DNA of 21,866 nucleotides from Tubiluchus corallicola (lineage: Eukaryota > Priapulida > Priapulimorpha > Priapulimorphida > Tubiluchidae), in NCBI GenBank assembly GCA_030141605.1, contig JAQGDQ010001220.1, forward strand, positions 32,501-54,366. The letters run 5' to 3'. Each line of letters opens with the position of its first letter. The stretch's first letter is position 1. Shown one piece after another: positions 10,993-20,692 of the stretch. The notes below the pieces were generated by a model. The model made no database searches and was not told the origin of the DNA. It saw only the letters and a list, made by a program, of their open reading frames with translations. The translations under genes were made by a program, and so were the position numbers.

Positions 10993-11229
10993 CATATTAA
11001 ATAAATCATAATTTTTTCATTTTTTTGTGCATAGTTGTAAATATGTTTGATTTTATTCTTCGTTACTTTCCATTACTGCACGGTAGTTTAGATTTCACTG
11101 ACGCATTTGACTTTAGCAGAGTAAGTTTTTATTAACTAACACTGATTGATCATCTCTGTAAAGTTTTTATCAGTGATTATCAATGTATTTTAATGGCAAA
11201 TAAAGATTATATATATATATATATATATA
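10993..11229 (+). mobile_element. LINE 3' untranslated region with (AT)n tail
   Basis: Continues the LINE fragment at 10441. It ends GGCAAATAAAGATT and an AT dinucleotide tail (11208-11229), which is a plausible 3' terminus. Confidence 0.55.
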
Positions 11230-11749
11230 GAATTGCTATGCAAATCTGGGGGGGGGGGTGAATTATGATTTTTAATGGTAGCTAGAGCTGCTTGACACGG
11301 TATCAAAACCAATAGAAATAATCCATATAAGCGGATTTTTAAGAAGAAAGCTTGAATATTGAAGCTCGCCTGTGTTCACAACAAGCAACGTTTTGTGTTG
11401 AATGGTGAGTTATAATGAAAGTCGCTTCGTGATACTGGAACATATCAAAGGGTTACTTTTTCTATTTGCTTCAATGAAAATTCGGTTGTCTTTGATACGA
11501 TTTATGGAAGGTACAAAAAGATACTGATAATTAACAGTACTGATAATGACAAATAAACATACAAACATACATACATACATACATACAAAGAAACAAGCAA
11601 ACAGACAGACAGACAGACAGACAAATTATTGTTGGTATAAAAAACATAAAAGAAAAAATGGATAAATATACAACAAACAATTAATTAACGATAAAGAAAG
11701 ATGAAAACTAAATAAATAATTAAAATAAGGAAATAAAAAATGTTTTGAG
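11230..11749. other. Intronic sequence with compound microsatellites
   Basis: Holds a run of 11 G at 11248-11258, then a (CATA) run followed by a (CAGA) run at about 11550-11623. The rest is A-rich and featureless. Confidence 0.6.
11550..11623 (+). repeat. Compound microsatellite (CATA)n then (CAGA)n
   Basis: Five to six CATA units grade into AAACAAG and then five CAGA units. Both motifs are visible in one continuous stretch. Confidence 0.9.
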
Positions 11750-12113
11750 TGATACACAAACTCAGAACATTTCTACCTAGAATGCCCTCATTATTATCAA
11801 GCCAGAGATGCTATTTTCAGTCAATTAAATAACGTTTATTGCCTTTAAAAATGATTATTTTACAATAGACTAATAGTGAATCGTTGTGATTGTATCTTTG
11901 TGGAAGTGATCATTTAATATTGCTGTTAACTGTAAAATTTTTGATTGTATTAAAAATTACATTAGGAGTGCTAAACATTTTAATGTGATCAGACCTTAGG
12001 TTTCCTTTTATGTATTTATTGTAAATTTTTAGACAATAATTGTAACTGTGTCACATGTGCTAACTTTGTATGTATATGTCTTCGTCTACAAGTGTTTGTA
12101 TGTATATTACAAA
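11750..12113 (+). mobile_element. LINE 3' end, copy A (5'-truncated)
   Basis: Encodes the last ORF2 residues, NSEHFYLECPHYYQARDAIF, and stops near 11840; the rest is 3' UTR. The HF-x-x-EC-x-x-Y-x-x-AR motif is the end of the zinc-knuckle-like C-terminus of many LINEs. It is about 85-90 percent identical by eye to the minus-strand copy at 12727-13640, so the two form a tail-to-tail inverted repeat. Its 5' junction (11738-11772) is a small fold-back with arms AAATGTTTTGAGT and ACTCAGAACATTT. Confidence 0.75.
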
Positions 12114-12605
12114 TCAAATGAGTGACGCTACAAACAAACAAAATGAGCCTCAGTCCATCAGCTGCCATTAATCACAATCAAATTCTTTCTACTGTACATA
12201 ATGCGCAATATTTAAAACTGCGCTACACGTCGTACAAGAACGATTTAGTTCAAACTTAGTTTATTGTGTTTAAACTAGACAGTTTTTAAAACTGATACAT
12301 GAATCTTCACCATGCAAACGTATGTACAAGTAGAAGTGCAGAAAAAATAAAGTAATATAATGTTGTGTTTTGTTTTGTTTCTGTCGGAAGGCTCGTAGAG
12401 AAAACCAGAAAACACGTCGTAAAATTAAACTTGTTTATTATGCGAGAATTCTACAACACAAAAGTATGAAGGAACGCGAAATGTTTACAGTAAATGTGAT
12501 AATCTGGAAACGTGAAAGCGAGAAAGCGTATCTGAGAATACAAGAGAATAAACTACAGCGGCCAGCTCCACCTTATATATCAGTGCCAGGGAACAATCTA
12601 GAAAT

Positions 12606-12666
12606 AGAAAGTTCTAGAAACTTCTACAAGGTAAGAAGATTGTTCTACTATACTACAGAACATTCT
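12606..12666. promoter_or_regulatory. Heat-shock element cluster
   Basis: Four contiguous HSF-type pentamers at 12606-12625: AGAAA, GTTCT, AGAAA, CTTCT, a perfect alternating nGAAn array. A further contiguous pair AGAAC-ATTCT lies at 12657-12666, and a fifth GAA unit one base out of phase precedes the array. HSF trimers need three such units, so the site is formally sufficient. Binding is inferred, not shown. Confidence 0.55.
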
Positions 12667-12703
12667 ACAATATTCTATTTATATCTAGTGGATCTCCACA
12701 ACA

Positions 12704-12711
12704 TATAAATA
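12704..12711 (+). promoter_or_regulatory. TATA-like box downstream of HSE cluster
   Basis: TATAAATA at about 80 bases after the HSE array, the arrangement seen in heat-shock promoters. In such AT-rich DNA the box alone would mean nothing; only the pairing with the HSE makes it worth recording. Transcription from it would run antisense to the Wnt gene and into LINE copy B. Confidence 0.35.
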
Positions 12712-12726
12712 CCAACAAACTCAAAT

Positions 12727-13640
12727 AGATATACTTACAAATACTTGTATACGAAGACATATACATACAAAGTTAGCACATGTGACACAATTACAATTAT
12801 CGTCTTAAAATTTACAATAAATACATAAGAGGAAACCTAAGATCTGATCACATTAAAATGTTTAGTACTCCTAATGTAATTTTTAATACAATCAAAAATT
12901 TTACAGTTAATAGCAATATTAAATCATCACTTCCACAAAGATACAATCACAACAATTCACTATTACTCTATTGCAAAATAATCGTTTTTAAAGGCAATAA
13001 ACGTTATTTAATTGACTGAAAAATAGCATCTCTGGCTTGATAATAATGAGGGCATTCTAGGATGAAATGTTTTGAGTTTTGAAAATGGTAACCACGACCA
13101 CAATTTGAGGAGGCAAACAGACCATCAGTAGGGGTGAGCATTCTCTACCAGAAAGCGAATTCGAATCGAACCGAATTTGTGACTTTCGAATTCGAATCGA
13201 ACCGAACTTCATTATTTCGAATTCGAACCGAATTCGAATTGAGATTGAACGATTTTCGAACAAGTTTTCAAACCACCAGTAAAAATTAGTCTTGCAAAGA
13301 TCATGTGTATCACTAGAATTTGTTCTACAGTAAAACGACTAGTAATTTGTTTAAAATTGTGCGCAGAAATCACAGCTAAATTATGCTAATTTCATGATGT
13401 TTCAATGGTTTTAGTGATCAGGAACATGGGTGATTGAAGTGCTGAATTATTCGAATCTATAGTTTTGGATTCGAATCGAGTTCGAACTAAAAAAACTCGT
13501 TCGAACTCGAACGTTCGATGCTCACCCCCTAACCATCAGAAGCTTTGCAGCCTTTCAAAAACAAATCACCATTTAACTGACTAAAACCAATGCGCATGCG
13601 TACGTGATGGTATGAATAATGCTTACGATTAATGTTAGTC
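12727..13640 (-). pseudogene. LINE ORF2 C-terminus and 3' UTR, copy B, split by a hAT MITE
   Basis: On the minus strand the ORF2 end reads HHVRMRIGFSQLNGDLF, LKGCKASDGLFASSNCGRGY, HFQNSKHFILECPHYYQARD and a stop. The R-x-G-x-S-x-LN block followed by C-x(n)-H-x-x-x-x-C is typical of LINE C-termini. The reading frame is continuous only if the nested element at 13129-13531 and one copy of its target duplication are removed. The 3' UTR (about 13000 to 12727) matches copy A. No catalytic domain is present. Confidence 0.8.
13129..13531. mobile_element. hAT MITE nested in LINE copy B
   Basis: 403-bp element with termini TAGGGGTGAGCA and TGCTCACCCCCTA and a perfect 8-bp target duplication ACCATCAG (13121-13128 and 13532-13539). 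The subterminal regions are packed with TTCGAA, GAATTCGAA and CGAACCGAA motifs in both orientations, as in many hAT MITEs where they serve as transposase sites. No coding capacity. Confidence 0.92.
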
Positions 13641-14216
<576 letters not shown>

Positions 14217-14330
14217 AATGTTAGCATAGCTGTTGTAAGTTGTTAAATATGAAATGTAAATACTGTTCACTGTTATAGCCCTGCAAATAGAGGGCGCATG
14301 TATATATGTATGTATAAATATGCTCAAAAT

Positions 14331-14331
14331 A

Positions 14332-14430
<99 letters not shown>
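14331..14430 (+). repeat. Trinucleotide microsatellite (AAT)n, SINE tail
   Basis: About 33 units, directly attached to the 3' end of the SINE body, so the array probably grew from the SINE tail. Confidence 0.95.
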
Positions 14431-14685
14431 CATCTTTATTTAAAACTGGTCTTGGATAAACAATTAATATAAGCTCACACACCTTTTTGCCGACTGTAAA
14501 TAACAATTCTACAACTACGTAACCTATATTATCTTATCTAATACTACGAAATAGGCAGGGCAACAGCAGACAGGCTTACCATTTTAAAGACTTTGATATG
14601 ACCCGGGCGTAGTATTGAACCCACGGCCTCCAACACGGAAAGCGGAGGCGTGACCTCTAGACTACACCGTCTTACACGTGGTGTT
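14331..14685 (-). mobile_element. tRNA-derived SINE with (ATT)n tail
   Basis: Read on the minus strand: tRNA-like head with A box TAGTCTAGAGG (14664-14654) and B box GGGTTCAATAC (14622-14612), about 31 bases apart as in tRNA-type RNA polymerase III promoters. A unique body of about 150 bases follows (about 14590-14440), then AATAAAGATG and an ATT tail of about 100 bases (14430-14331). Mature tRNA folding is not retained. The 5' limit is approximate. Confidence 0.8.
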
Positions 14686-16125
14686 ACACGTACTTCTGGG
14701 TGGTAATATTTACGCATATTGAGAATCCAGAATGATAGGAAATTGTTGCAAATATAACAGACATATTGCTGTTTGCAGACATTTTTGTGACACGATTAGC
14801 TTCTGCTTTCCACGTCGGAATAGTCTACTATCCGTGTATCAAATTCAAAACCAGCAAAAACGACAGTTTAACTAGTTGAATTGCAGTGCATTTAGTGTTA
14901 TCTAATTTTCCGCATTAGGCCTAAATACTTAAGACATTCTACTCCTTGATGCGATATGTTTTATCTAATGTAAGAGATTATAAAAGTTAATCAAATTCCA
15001 ACGACTGCGAAGTTAATCTTTTTAAAAAACGTGTGAGGCGTATAGCCATTATACTCATCCAGAATGAAATTTTGATTTTTTTTAATGTTAAGGCCACATG
15101 ACGTAAAGCTAAATGACTGGCTACACTTAATGGACAAGAAAAGGGGCACCTGAAATAGGTTTCAGAAAAATCGCCTTAAAAAATTATATTACTTTATAGC
15201 AATTTTATGTACATATCGTATTCGTGTTGAAAGGAATTTTCGTTTGTTTTCATTTTAAATCTCCCGCAATACTGTTCCGACGACGACATTACATGACGTC
15301 ACTAAAATACGTAAATTAGGGGAAGAAAAGGCAATGTTAAATTATGATCTAAAAAACTTTCCGTGCAAATCTATATTACTTAGCATTCCGCTTACCTGAT
15401 GGAAAGATTTATCTAACTAGAATAATTATTTAAAATGCTCGTGCCAATTGGTAAAATGTCGCTGACTCACCCTCCATGGTGCGCCACTCACTAGCCAAAA
15501 ACGTATTTTTAATCTTATTGACAAGATACAGTAATTTTAAATTTTATTTAGTTAGTGACTTGTGCGTTACGAATGCTCTGATTATTTTTTCAATCTTTAC
15601 ACAATGTTATCAAAACTTGTTTCAAACGACCTACCATTAAAATGGCTGCGCCTAACGGTCATCGCGGGAGTTTAAATTTACACGTTTTATACAGCGTTAC
15701 GATAGATGCAAGCCCAGGATACGAAAAGGTAGCATGTAAGTGGTATGAAATTTCGAGACGAATTTTTTAAACTTTATGTAAGTGGAGTTTTCTTGTGCTT
15801 TAAGTGTTTGTTTTATCTACGAGCTGTGGCATAATTATGATGAAGAAGCAATTTAAATTGTATTTTATAATATATTATTTGCATTTTTAACGTATAATGT
15901 GTCAGTTAATCCAAACAAACAATAGAATTAACACGTAACGACAGAAAGAAGAGAACAAGAGAGCATCTTTCCTGTTTAACTAACTAACAAGATGAGTTTT
16001 GTATTCTTAATTTCTTTCATTCTTTCATTCACTCATTTGTGCCACCTTAACAAGCCAAGCTTTCACGGTGTCATACAGCAACTCTTTTATTTGGTTAATT
16101 TGACTTCATCAACGTTTTTTTACCT
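14686..16125. other. AT-rich intronic sequence, no feature recognised
   Basis: Fourteen hundred bases with no convincing coding frame, tandem array or paired element termini on either strand. Confidence 0.5.
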
Positions 16126-16213
16126 ATACTGTTTCTTTTTTTTCAATAATATTGTATATTGATGTTGATGTATTGCTGGAGTGAAATAAATTGATTGATT
16201 GATTGATTGATTA
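16126..16213 (+). mobile_element. LINE 3' tail with (TTGA)n
   Basis: Ends TTGCTGGAGTGAAATAAA followed by TTGA repeats (16191-16212), a form common at the 3' end of CR1/L2-like LINEs. No ORF2 sequence is attached upstream, so the fragment is short and the left limit is a guess. Confidence 0.5.
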
Positions 16214-16255
16214 ACGTTATGTATAGTGAGAATTAAAACCAAATACATGAACGTT

Positions 16256-16580
16256 GCACGCGTGCTACAATAACTATTCGTGGTTTTGTTGACTTATAAT
16301 AACTAAACTCCATCCACATTTACTATGCACGACGTGAGCTTTCTCTACAAAACGATGCGGTTTTTTCGACATTTGATTGGACAAGAAGAACGTACCTTTA
16401 AAGGTTATATCGTTTTTCTGCATATATGATTGGACACATGTTTTAGTAAAATGAATGCACACTTCTTGCGAGAAACTGCGAGAAAAGTGACGTGTGTTTA
16501 CGAAACAGCACACGTCATTATTTCGAATGACGCAGGCTTTTTTATCCAATCAAATTGTCAGAAAAACTTCACACGCGTGT
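16256..16580. other. Palindrome-bounded intronic segment with CRE-like inverted repeat
   Basis: Bounded by perfect palindromes GCACGCGTGC (16256-16265) and ACACGCGTGT (16571-16580). Inside is a perfect 9-bp inverted repeat TGACGTGTG/CACACGTCA (16488-16496 and 16509-16517) with a 12-base loop, and three CCAAT-type motifs (GATTGG at about 16375 and 16429; CCAATCA at about 16545). It may be an intronic enhancer or a MITE; no terminal repeat longer than the palindromes is seen. Confidence 0.4.
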
Positions 16581-17204
16581 AGTTTTAGGCCACGTGTTAG
16601 TTGCAAATGTATTTGGCACTAATACCACGCCATAGTTATGCTGTTAGTAACGTATATCAAGTGGTACAATGTGCCAATAAATCAATTATGATAATCACAA
16701 TTTATGAGCAAAACTTGCTGTCTATTCCTTGAGCAATTTCCACCAATCCATCTCATTGAAATTTTCCTATCAATTGAAACCACTCCCTATCCAGAGGTCA
16801 CGCACTCGCTGTGTTAGTGAGACGATAATAATGTTTTCTTACATACGAACAGCAAAAACATTTGCCAACCTCTTATCAATAAGATTCCATTGAAGCCTTA
16901 TAGTGAGAGCTGAGAGGCAGGCAGCAAAAACCTGGCTTAACACAGGGCTTGTCTGTTGAGAGTAAACATGGGAGCTTCATCAAGCAAATCTAATAACAAT
17001 TTGATACCTTTGATGTTGCCGATCCCAAAGGAAGTGACGTAGTTTATAAATAGAGCTCAGTATGTAACGGTTAACATAAGCAACCGAGTGTTGAATGCTA
17101 CCAAGAAAAAGTTGCAAAAGTTTTGTCAGTTATTATTTGGAAGTTCAGAATGTGCCGGAAGAATAAACTTTTCATATTAAGGATGACAAACTACGTCAGA
17201 ATAT
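16581..17204. other. Intronic sequence, no feature recognised
   Basis: Balanced composition, no coding frame, array or element end that I can support. Confidence 0.5.
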
Positions 17205-17280
17205 TGTTCCGGGGTTCGACCCGGTAGAGAGCCTTACGGCCCGCCATCGGTGATGCTGGTAACCGCTGCATTACGGACAC
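17205..17280 (-). mobile_element. tRNA-like SINE head (tentative)
   Basis: On the minus strand, A-box-like TAATGCAGCGG (17273-17263) and B-box-like GGGTCGAACCCC (17221-17210) stand about 40 bases apart, each with one mismatch to the Pol III consensus. The B box sits in a CCGGG/CCCGG stem like a T arm. Anticodon and acceptor stems are not apparent, so it is a SINE head or a degraded tRNA copy, not a functional tRNA gene. Confidence 0.4.
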
Positions 17281-17864
17281 TCAGAAATTTTAAGCAAAAA
17301 ACAACAAAACCAAAACTTAGAATTCAAAAGGGACGGCTGAGAAGAACAACACAATAGAAAAAAAAACATAACCTGATGACAATGCTTCAAACCTTACGGA
17401 ATCCACGACACTCGGCAGGCAGAAAAGAGCAGTGCATTCCATGACAACCAAAAGACAACTGATGATGTCACGTGTTCGTTCTTTCCACAGGAAACCACTG
17501 CTCAACCAATCGCAGGTAATGTGATGGGCTTCCTAGTTTAAAGTGGAGTTCATAACATTACCTGTAGGTTGGCTAGCTGGTGCCTACGAATAGAACTGTA
17601 CAATGCACGTTCACCTGTTCAGCTCAGTATTTTAAAGAAAGGTGATATTAAACATTCACCCGTGACGTAGTTTCTTTTTGCCACCCCCTATTTTCAATGA
17701 GGTGATTTTTGCTGCAAATGAAGTTACTAAAATGAATTCTCAAAGCACAAGAAAGTTAGGCGAGCGGTCAGTGAAAGCTAAGCTGCAATGACAACACTAG
17801 TTAATAAATGGGTGCATGATTGCTGGGAAAGTCACTTCCGGACACTGTCACTTTGTACATTGCT
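17281..17864. other. Intronic sequence, no feature recognised
   Basis: No coding frame or element is supported. A 62-codon minus-strand frame at 17317-17505 has no family signature. Confidence 0.5.
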
Positions 17865-18254
17865 CAGGGCCGGATTGTGACTTTTTGGGGTCCCTGGGCT
17901 AGTGAAATTATGGGGCCCTCAGACGGAGCCACCTTCTAATTTGCTCGAAATCGTCTAGAATATTTTTTACTCGTGACATATTTCAGCACATTTGGAGGCG
18001 CTATATTTCAAATAAATGACCTCAAATAAAGGAAGTCTCTTTGTCTGAAATAAAAAGCCTCAAACAGGGATCCTTTATCTCAAATGAGGAGCCAGCCACT
18101 TTAAAACTCCACTTTCAGCTTTCCTGGCCTTCTTTTCTAAAGTTGAAATTTTTTTAAGTTATGTGAATTATTCAGCAATGCAAAGTATGAGTCTTCCAAG
18201 CTTGGAGAGCCCTAGGATGCAGCCTATACTAGCCTGTAAGGTAATCCAGCCTTG
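17865..18254. mobile_element. Zaphod-like hAT relic (tentative)
   Basis: Left end CAGGGCCGGATTGTGAC with the following GGGGTCCCTGGGCTAG and GGGGCCCTCAGACGG is typical of Zaphod-type hAT termini. A decayed right end AATCCAGCCTTG lies at 18243-18254. The flanking octamers ACATTGCT and GTCTTGCT share only five of eight bases, so the right boundary is uncertain. No transposase remains. Confidence 0.45.
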
Positions 18255-18945
18255 GTCTTGCTGTAGCCCTTATTTGGGAAAAGATTTGTGAACAACCGAA
18301 AGTAACTAAGCATCTCTGCTAGTTCATATAGACATCTTTGCCTCGTCTTATAGATTTCTTTAATGACGAGAGGGATCCCGACGCAATCACTGCCGTTGAA
18401 TGCTAGTAAACTCTACTTGTGTAAAAACATGGCTACAAAAACATACCGAAAATTTATTATATTTTTAATTAAATGTGATTCTGTTTCCTATCGCATTATT
18501 CAGGCGCGTCTGCAAACAACTGATGAATGAACGAAAGTTAAGACGATAAATAAAGAATGCATTGACAAAAGAAAGTCACGAGATCGCGTACAGTTAGCGT
18601 TGAAGTAAATTCTTTTATAAATTACCCAATTAAAGCTTACCAATAAACCGTAAGCGTGGGAGTAAAAATTTACACGTGATAGAGCTATTTAGATTTTTGA
18701 GAACTTGTGAAGTTTATTCGTGCTTGTGTAATTTTTATTGGTACCGTTTATTGGTAGCCACCTGGTCAAATATTAAGCGTCTAACAAAGAATGATCAATT
18801 TCAAAGAAACGTGTTGAAAATGACAATCCGCCCAGCCATTACAGGAAACTACAAAAGTTGCCAACGTTGTAAGAGTCTTTTCGAAGTCGTTTGTTGCTTC
18901 TTTTTGTCATTTTCAACGACGTGGTGTATTACAGCGCTTGCGCCG
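18255..18945. other. Intronic sequence, no feature recognised
   Basis: No paired termini, arrays or credible coding frame. The plus-strand frame starting at 18676 runs into the MITE and is not a gene. Confidence 0.5.
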
Positions 18946-18949
18946 TTAA

Positions 18950-19367
18950 CCCTTTCAGTCCCAAATTATTTTTCTAATAAGAAACAATTTTTTGGCTTGG
19001 TACTTTTGTTCAGTATATCCATCTTGTTTACACATAATAATTATTTTTTTCTACCATTGGAATACATTGGGATTCAATGGAAGCATAAAATGTGCTTCAT
19101 TTTGCTACTGTTGATAATTTTTTAAAGTATTTAACACATTTAGTATGCATGTTATGCTGATCTGTACAAAGTCGTCTCTAAAGTACTGTACCTTGCACAG
19201 TTTTTTATGCTATGTAGATTTTCTAGTTTGCCATTTTATCACCATTTTTAGTCTATTGTTATTGGTTTAAATCAAAATAACTATTAACAGATCAAATAAC
19301 TGTCAGTTTTAAAATTTTATTAATTTTAAAGGCAGAAAATATTCTCGTATCCCACGGGTTGAAAGGG
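18950..19367 (-). mobile_element. piggyBac-type MITE, copy 2, inverted
   Basis: 418-bp element flanked by TTAA (18946-18949 and 19368-19371) with CCCTTTCA and TGAAAGGG ends. It matches the copy at 2672-3128 in reverse orientation over almost all its length, roughly 90 percent identical by eye. It lacks about 36 bases of the GGATACAGG-containing segment and a few bases near the other end. Confidence 0.85.
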
Positions 19368-19487
19368 TTAAACAACGTCCATTTTTCCAAAGCAATCCAC
19401 GTTAATTCACCTGTTAATCTCTGCTCTGGACTAAAGTTACGAATCAAGATTTTTAATCAAAAGGAATGAAAACGTAACCAAGTTTAC

Positions 19488-19744
19488 CTTTGTTCATCAC
19501 GTGACCAAATACTGTATCATTCTGCGTAGACACTGTGCAGTTCCATCGTTCGAATTTGAACTGGTACTGGCATTCTACAATACCCCTGCGCGCCCCTTCG
19601 CTTACAAATGGTATCGTCTGCGGCCTCTCCTTGCACACCTGAAGTTGTGACGTCACTAGACCTGGATACTCCGCGCAGACGCGATCCAGATTGTCTGGAG
19701 GAATGTCGGACGGTGGGGCGGCAACCGACACCACTCCCAAGTAC
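19488..19744 (-). CDS. wnt16: Wnt ligand, N-terminal internal exon (Wnt16-like)
   Basis: Internal coding exon of a secreted Wnt glycoprotein, which would bind Frizzled receptors outside the cell. On the minus strand the acceptor is a T-rich tract ending TTTTGAAG and the donor is AAAG|GTAAAC. The exon holds 85 whole codons plus one base at each end. Wnt landmarks in order: a YLGVVS start, an isoleucine/proline-rich stretch, Cys23, the PGLV block, Cys37, an EGAR-x-GI block, ECQYQF (Cys58) and ERWNCT (Cys69, with an N-glycosylation sequon), then VFG. The frame has a TGA just upstream of the acceptor, so the exon cannot extend further. It starts one base short of a codon; the previous exon probably ends in TG, making the Trp common before YLG in Wnts. 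The family call is firm. The subfamily is inferred mainly with the next exon; Wnt7, Wnt5 and Wnt2 share parts of this block. Confidence 0.93.
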
Positions 19745-20200
19745 CTTCAAAACAAATAAACAAACAAATTTATAAAAGCAGATTTTTTTACTAACAAATA
19801 CAAGAATTACCACAACAAACGATAATTTTCACTTTAACTTTAACTGTTTTGCATTTAACATGGAGAAGACAGCTAGATTTTGCAGAGTGACACAGCTAAA
19901 GGCACGGTTACACTGGGCCGCGACAACGGCGAACGGTTTTTGCAACATGGCTGTTTGGTGAACGTTGGATTTTTCGGACAGCCACCGAAATCGCGAACCC
20001 TGTCAAAATCTGGCGTAAGGGGAGCTGTTCTGCGAGCCTCCATTTGCACAAAGTTTCTTTGTTCAGATGTATAACGTTTTTTAAGTCGTTTTTCTTTGTC
20101 TTTTGTAATTTCTTTCCATAATAGTTTATAAAATAAATAAAACTTTGCTGCGTTTATCACAAGCTTTGCGCTAAAATCTTGCCTTATAAGCTTGACACTA
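19745..20200 (-). other. Intron upstream of the Wnt exon; possible Harbinger fragment
   Basis: A T-rich acceptor tract occupies 19745-19790. Around 19900-19945, GGCACGGTTACACTGGGCCG and CGACAACGGCGAACGG resemble PIF/Harbinger termini, and the DNA to 20060 is GC-richer than its surroundings. No matching opposite end or transposase motif is visible; the 114-codon minus frame is unassigned. Confidence 0.35.
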
Positions 20201-20692
20201 TAGGTTTTACACGCCAAATGTAGACACGGGAAAGTTCAAATGTGACTTAGGTAAGTCAATTGTAGACATAGGAATTTCGAATGTGTTTTGGTAACTCAAA
20301 TGTGACTTAGGTAAGTCAAATTAAATTGAAATTAAAGAAGATTAAATTTAACATCCTTAAACTTTAACACCTATCCACATTTGAGATACCAATGTCACAT
20401 TTAACTTGACATGTGTCTACATTTGACTTACCAAAAACGCTCAAGATTTGTGGAAAACCATTGTTAACACATTTGAACTACCTAAGTCTACATTTGAGTT
20501 ACCAAGACACATTTGAATTACCTAAGTCTACATTTGAGTTACCAAGACACATTTGAATTACCAAAGTCTACATTTGAGTTACCAAGACACATTTGAACTA
20601 CCTAAATCTACATTTGAGTTACCAAGACACATTTGAACTACCTAAATCTACATTTGAGTTAACGCAGGTCTACATTTGACATGTAAAACCTA
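20201..20692 (+). mobile_element. TIR element (TA target), copy B, unexpanded
   Basis: Intact 492-bp copy of the element at 4346-5634. Both termini are present: TAGGTTTTACACGCCAAATG and CATGTAAAACCTA, with a TA on each side. The inverted ends match over about 27 bases with two differences. The left part has only about two of the 42-bp units. The right part has a 40-bp direct repeat of about four to five copies (20478-20660, CCTAAGTCTACATTTGAGTT then ACCAAGACACATTTGAATTA). It lies in the intron upstream of the 85-codon exon. Confidence 0.85.
20478..20660 (+). repeat. 40-bp tandem repeat inside TIR element copy B
   Basis: Four to five units, each a near inverted form of parts of the 42-bp unit of copy A (shared core TCTACATTTGA / TCAAATGTAGA). 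Copy A has only one or two such units at the matching place. Confidence 0.9.

Larger units (their letters stand above)
12114..12726. other. Spacer between inverted LINE copies, with heat-shock-type sites
   Basis: About 600 bases between the 3' ends of two converging LINE copies. A 112-codon plus-strand frame at 12370-12708 has no recognisable protein features. The notable content is the HSE cluster and TATA-like box listed separately. It could be the end of another transposon whose termini I cannot see. Confidence 0.5.

Noticed and set aside
12370-12708. 112-codon plus-strand frame as a gene
   Set aside because: No recognisable domain; its 3' half overlaps the heat-shock-type sites and TATA-like box, and the residues reflect AT-rich DNA.
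17205-17280. Functional tRNA gene
   Set aside because: No acceptor stem or anticodon arm can be formed; only the internal promoter boxes resemble a tRNA.
18676-19125. 149-codon plus-strand frame
   Set aside because: It runs across the boundary of the piggyBac MITE and has no family motif or codon bias.
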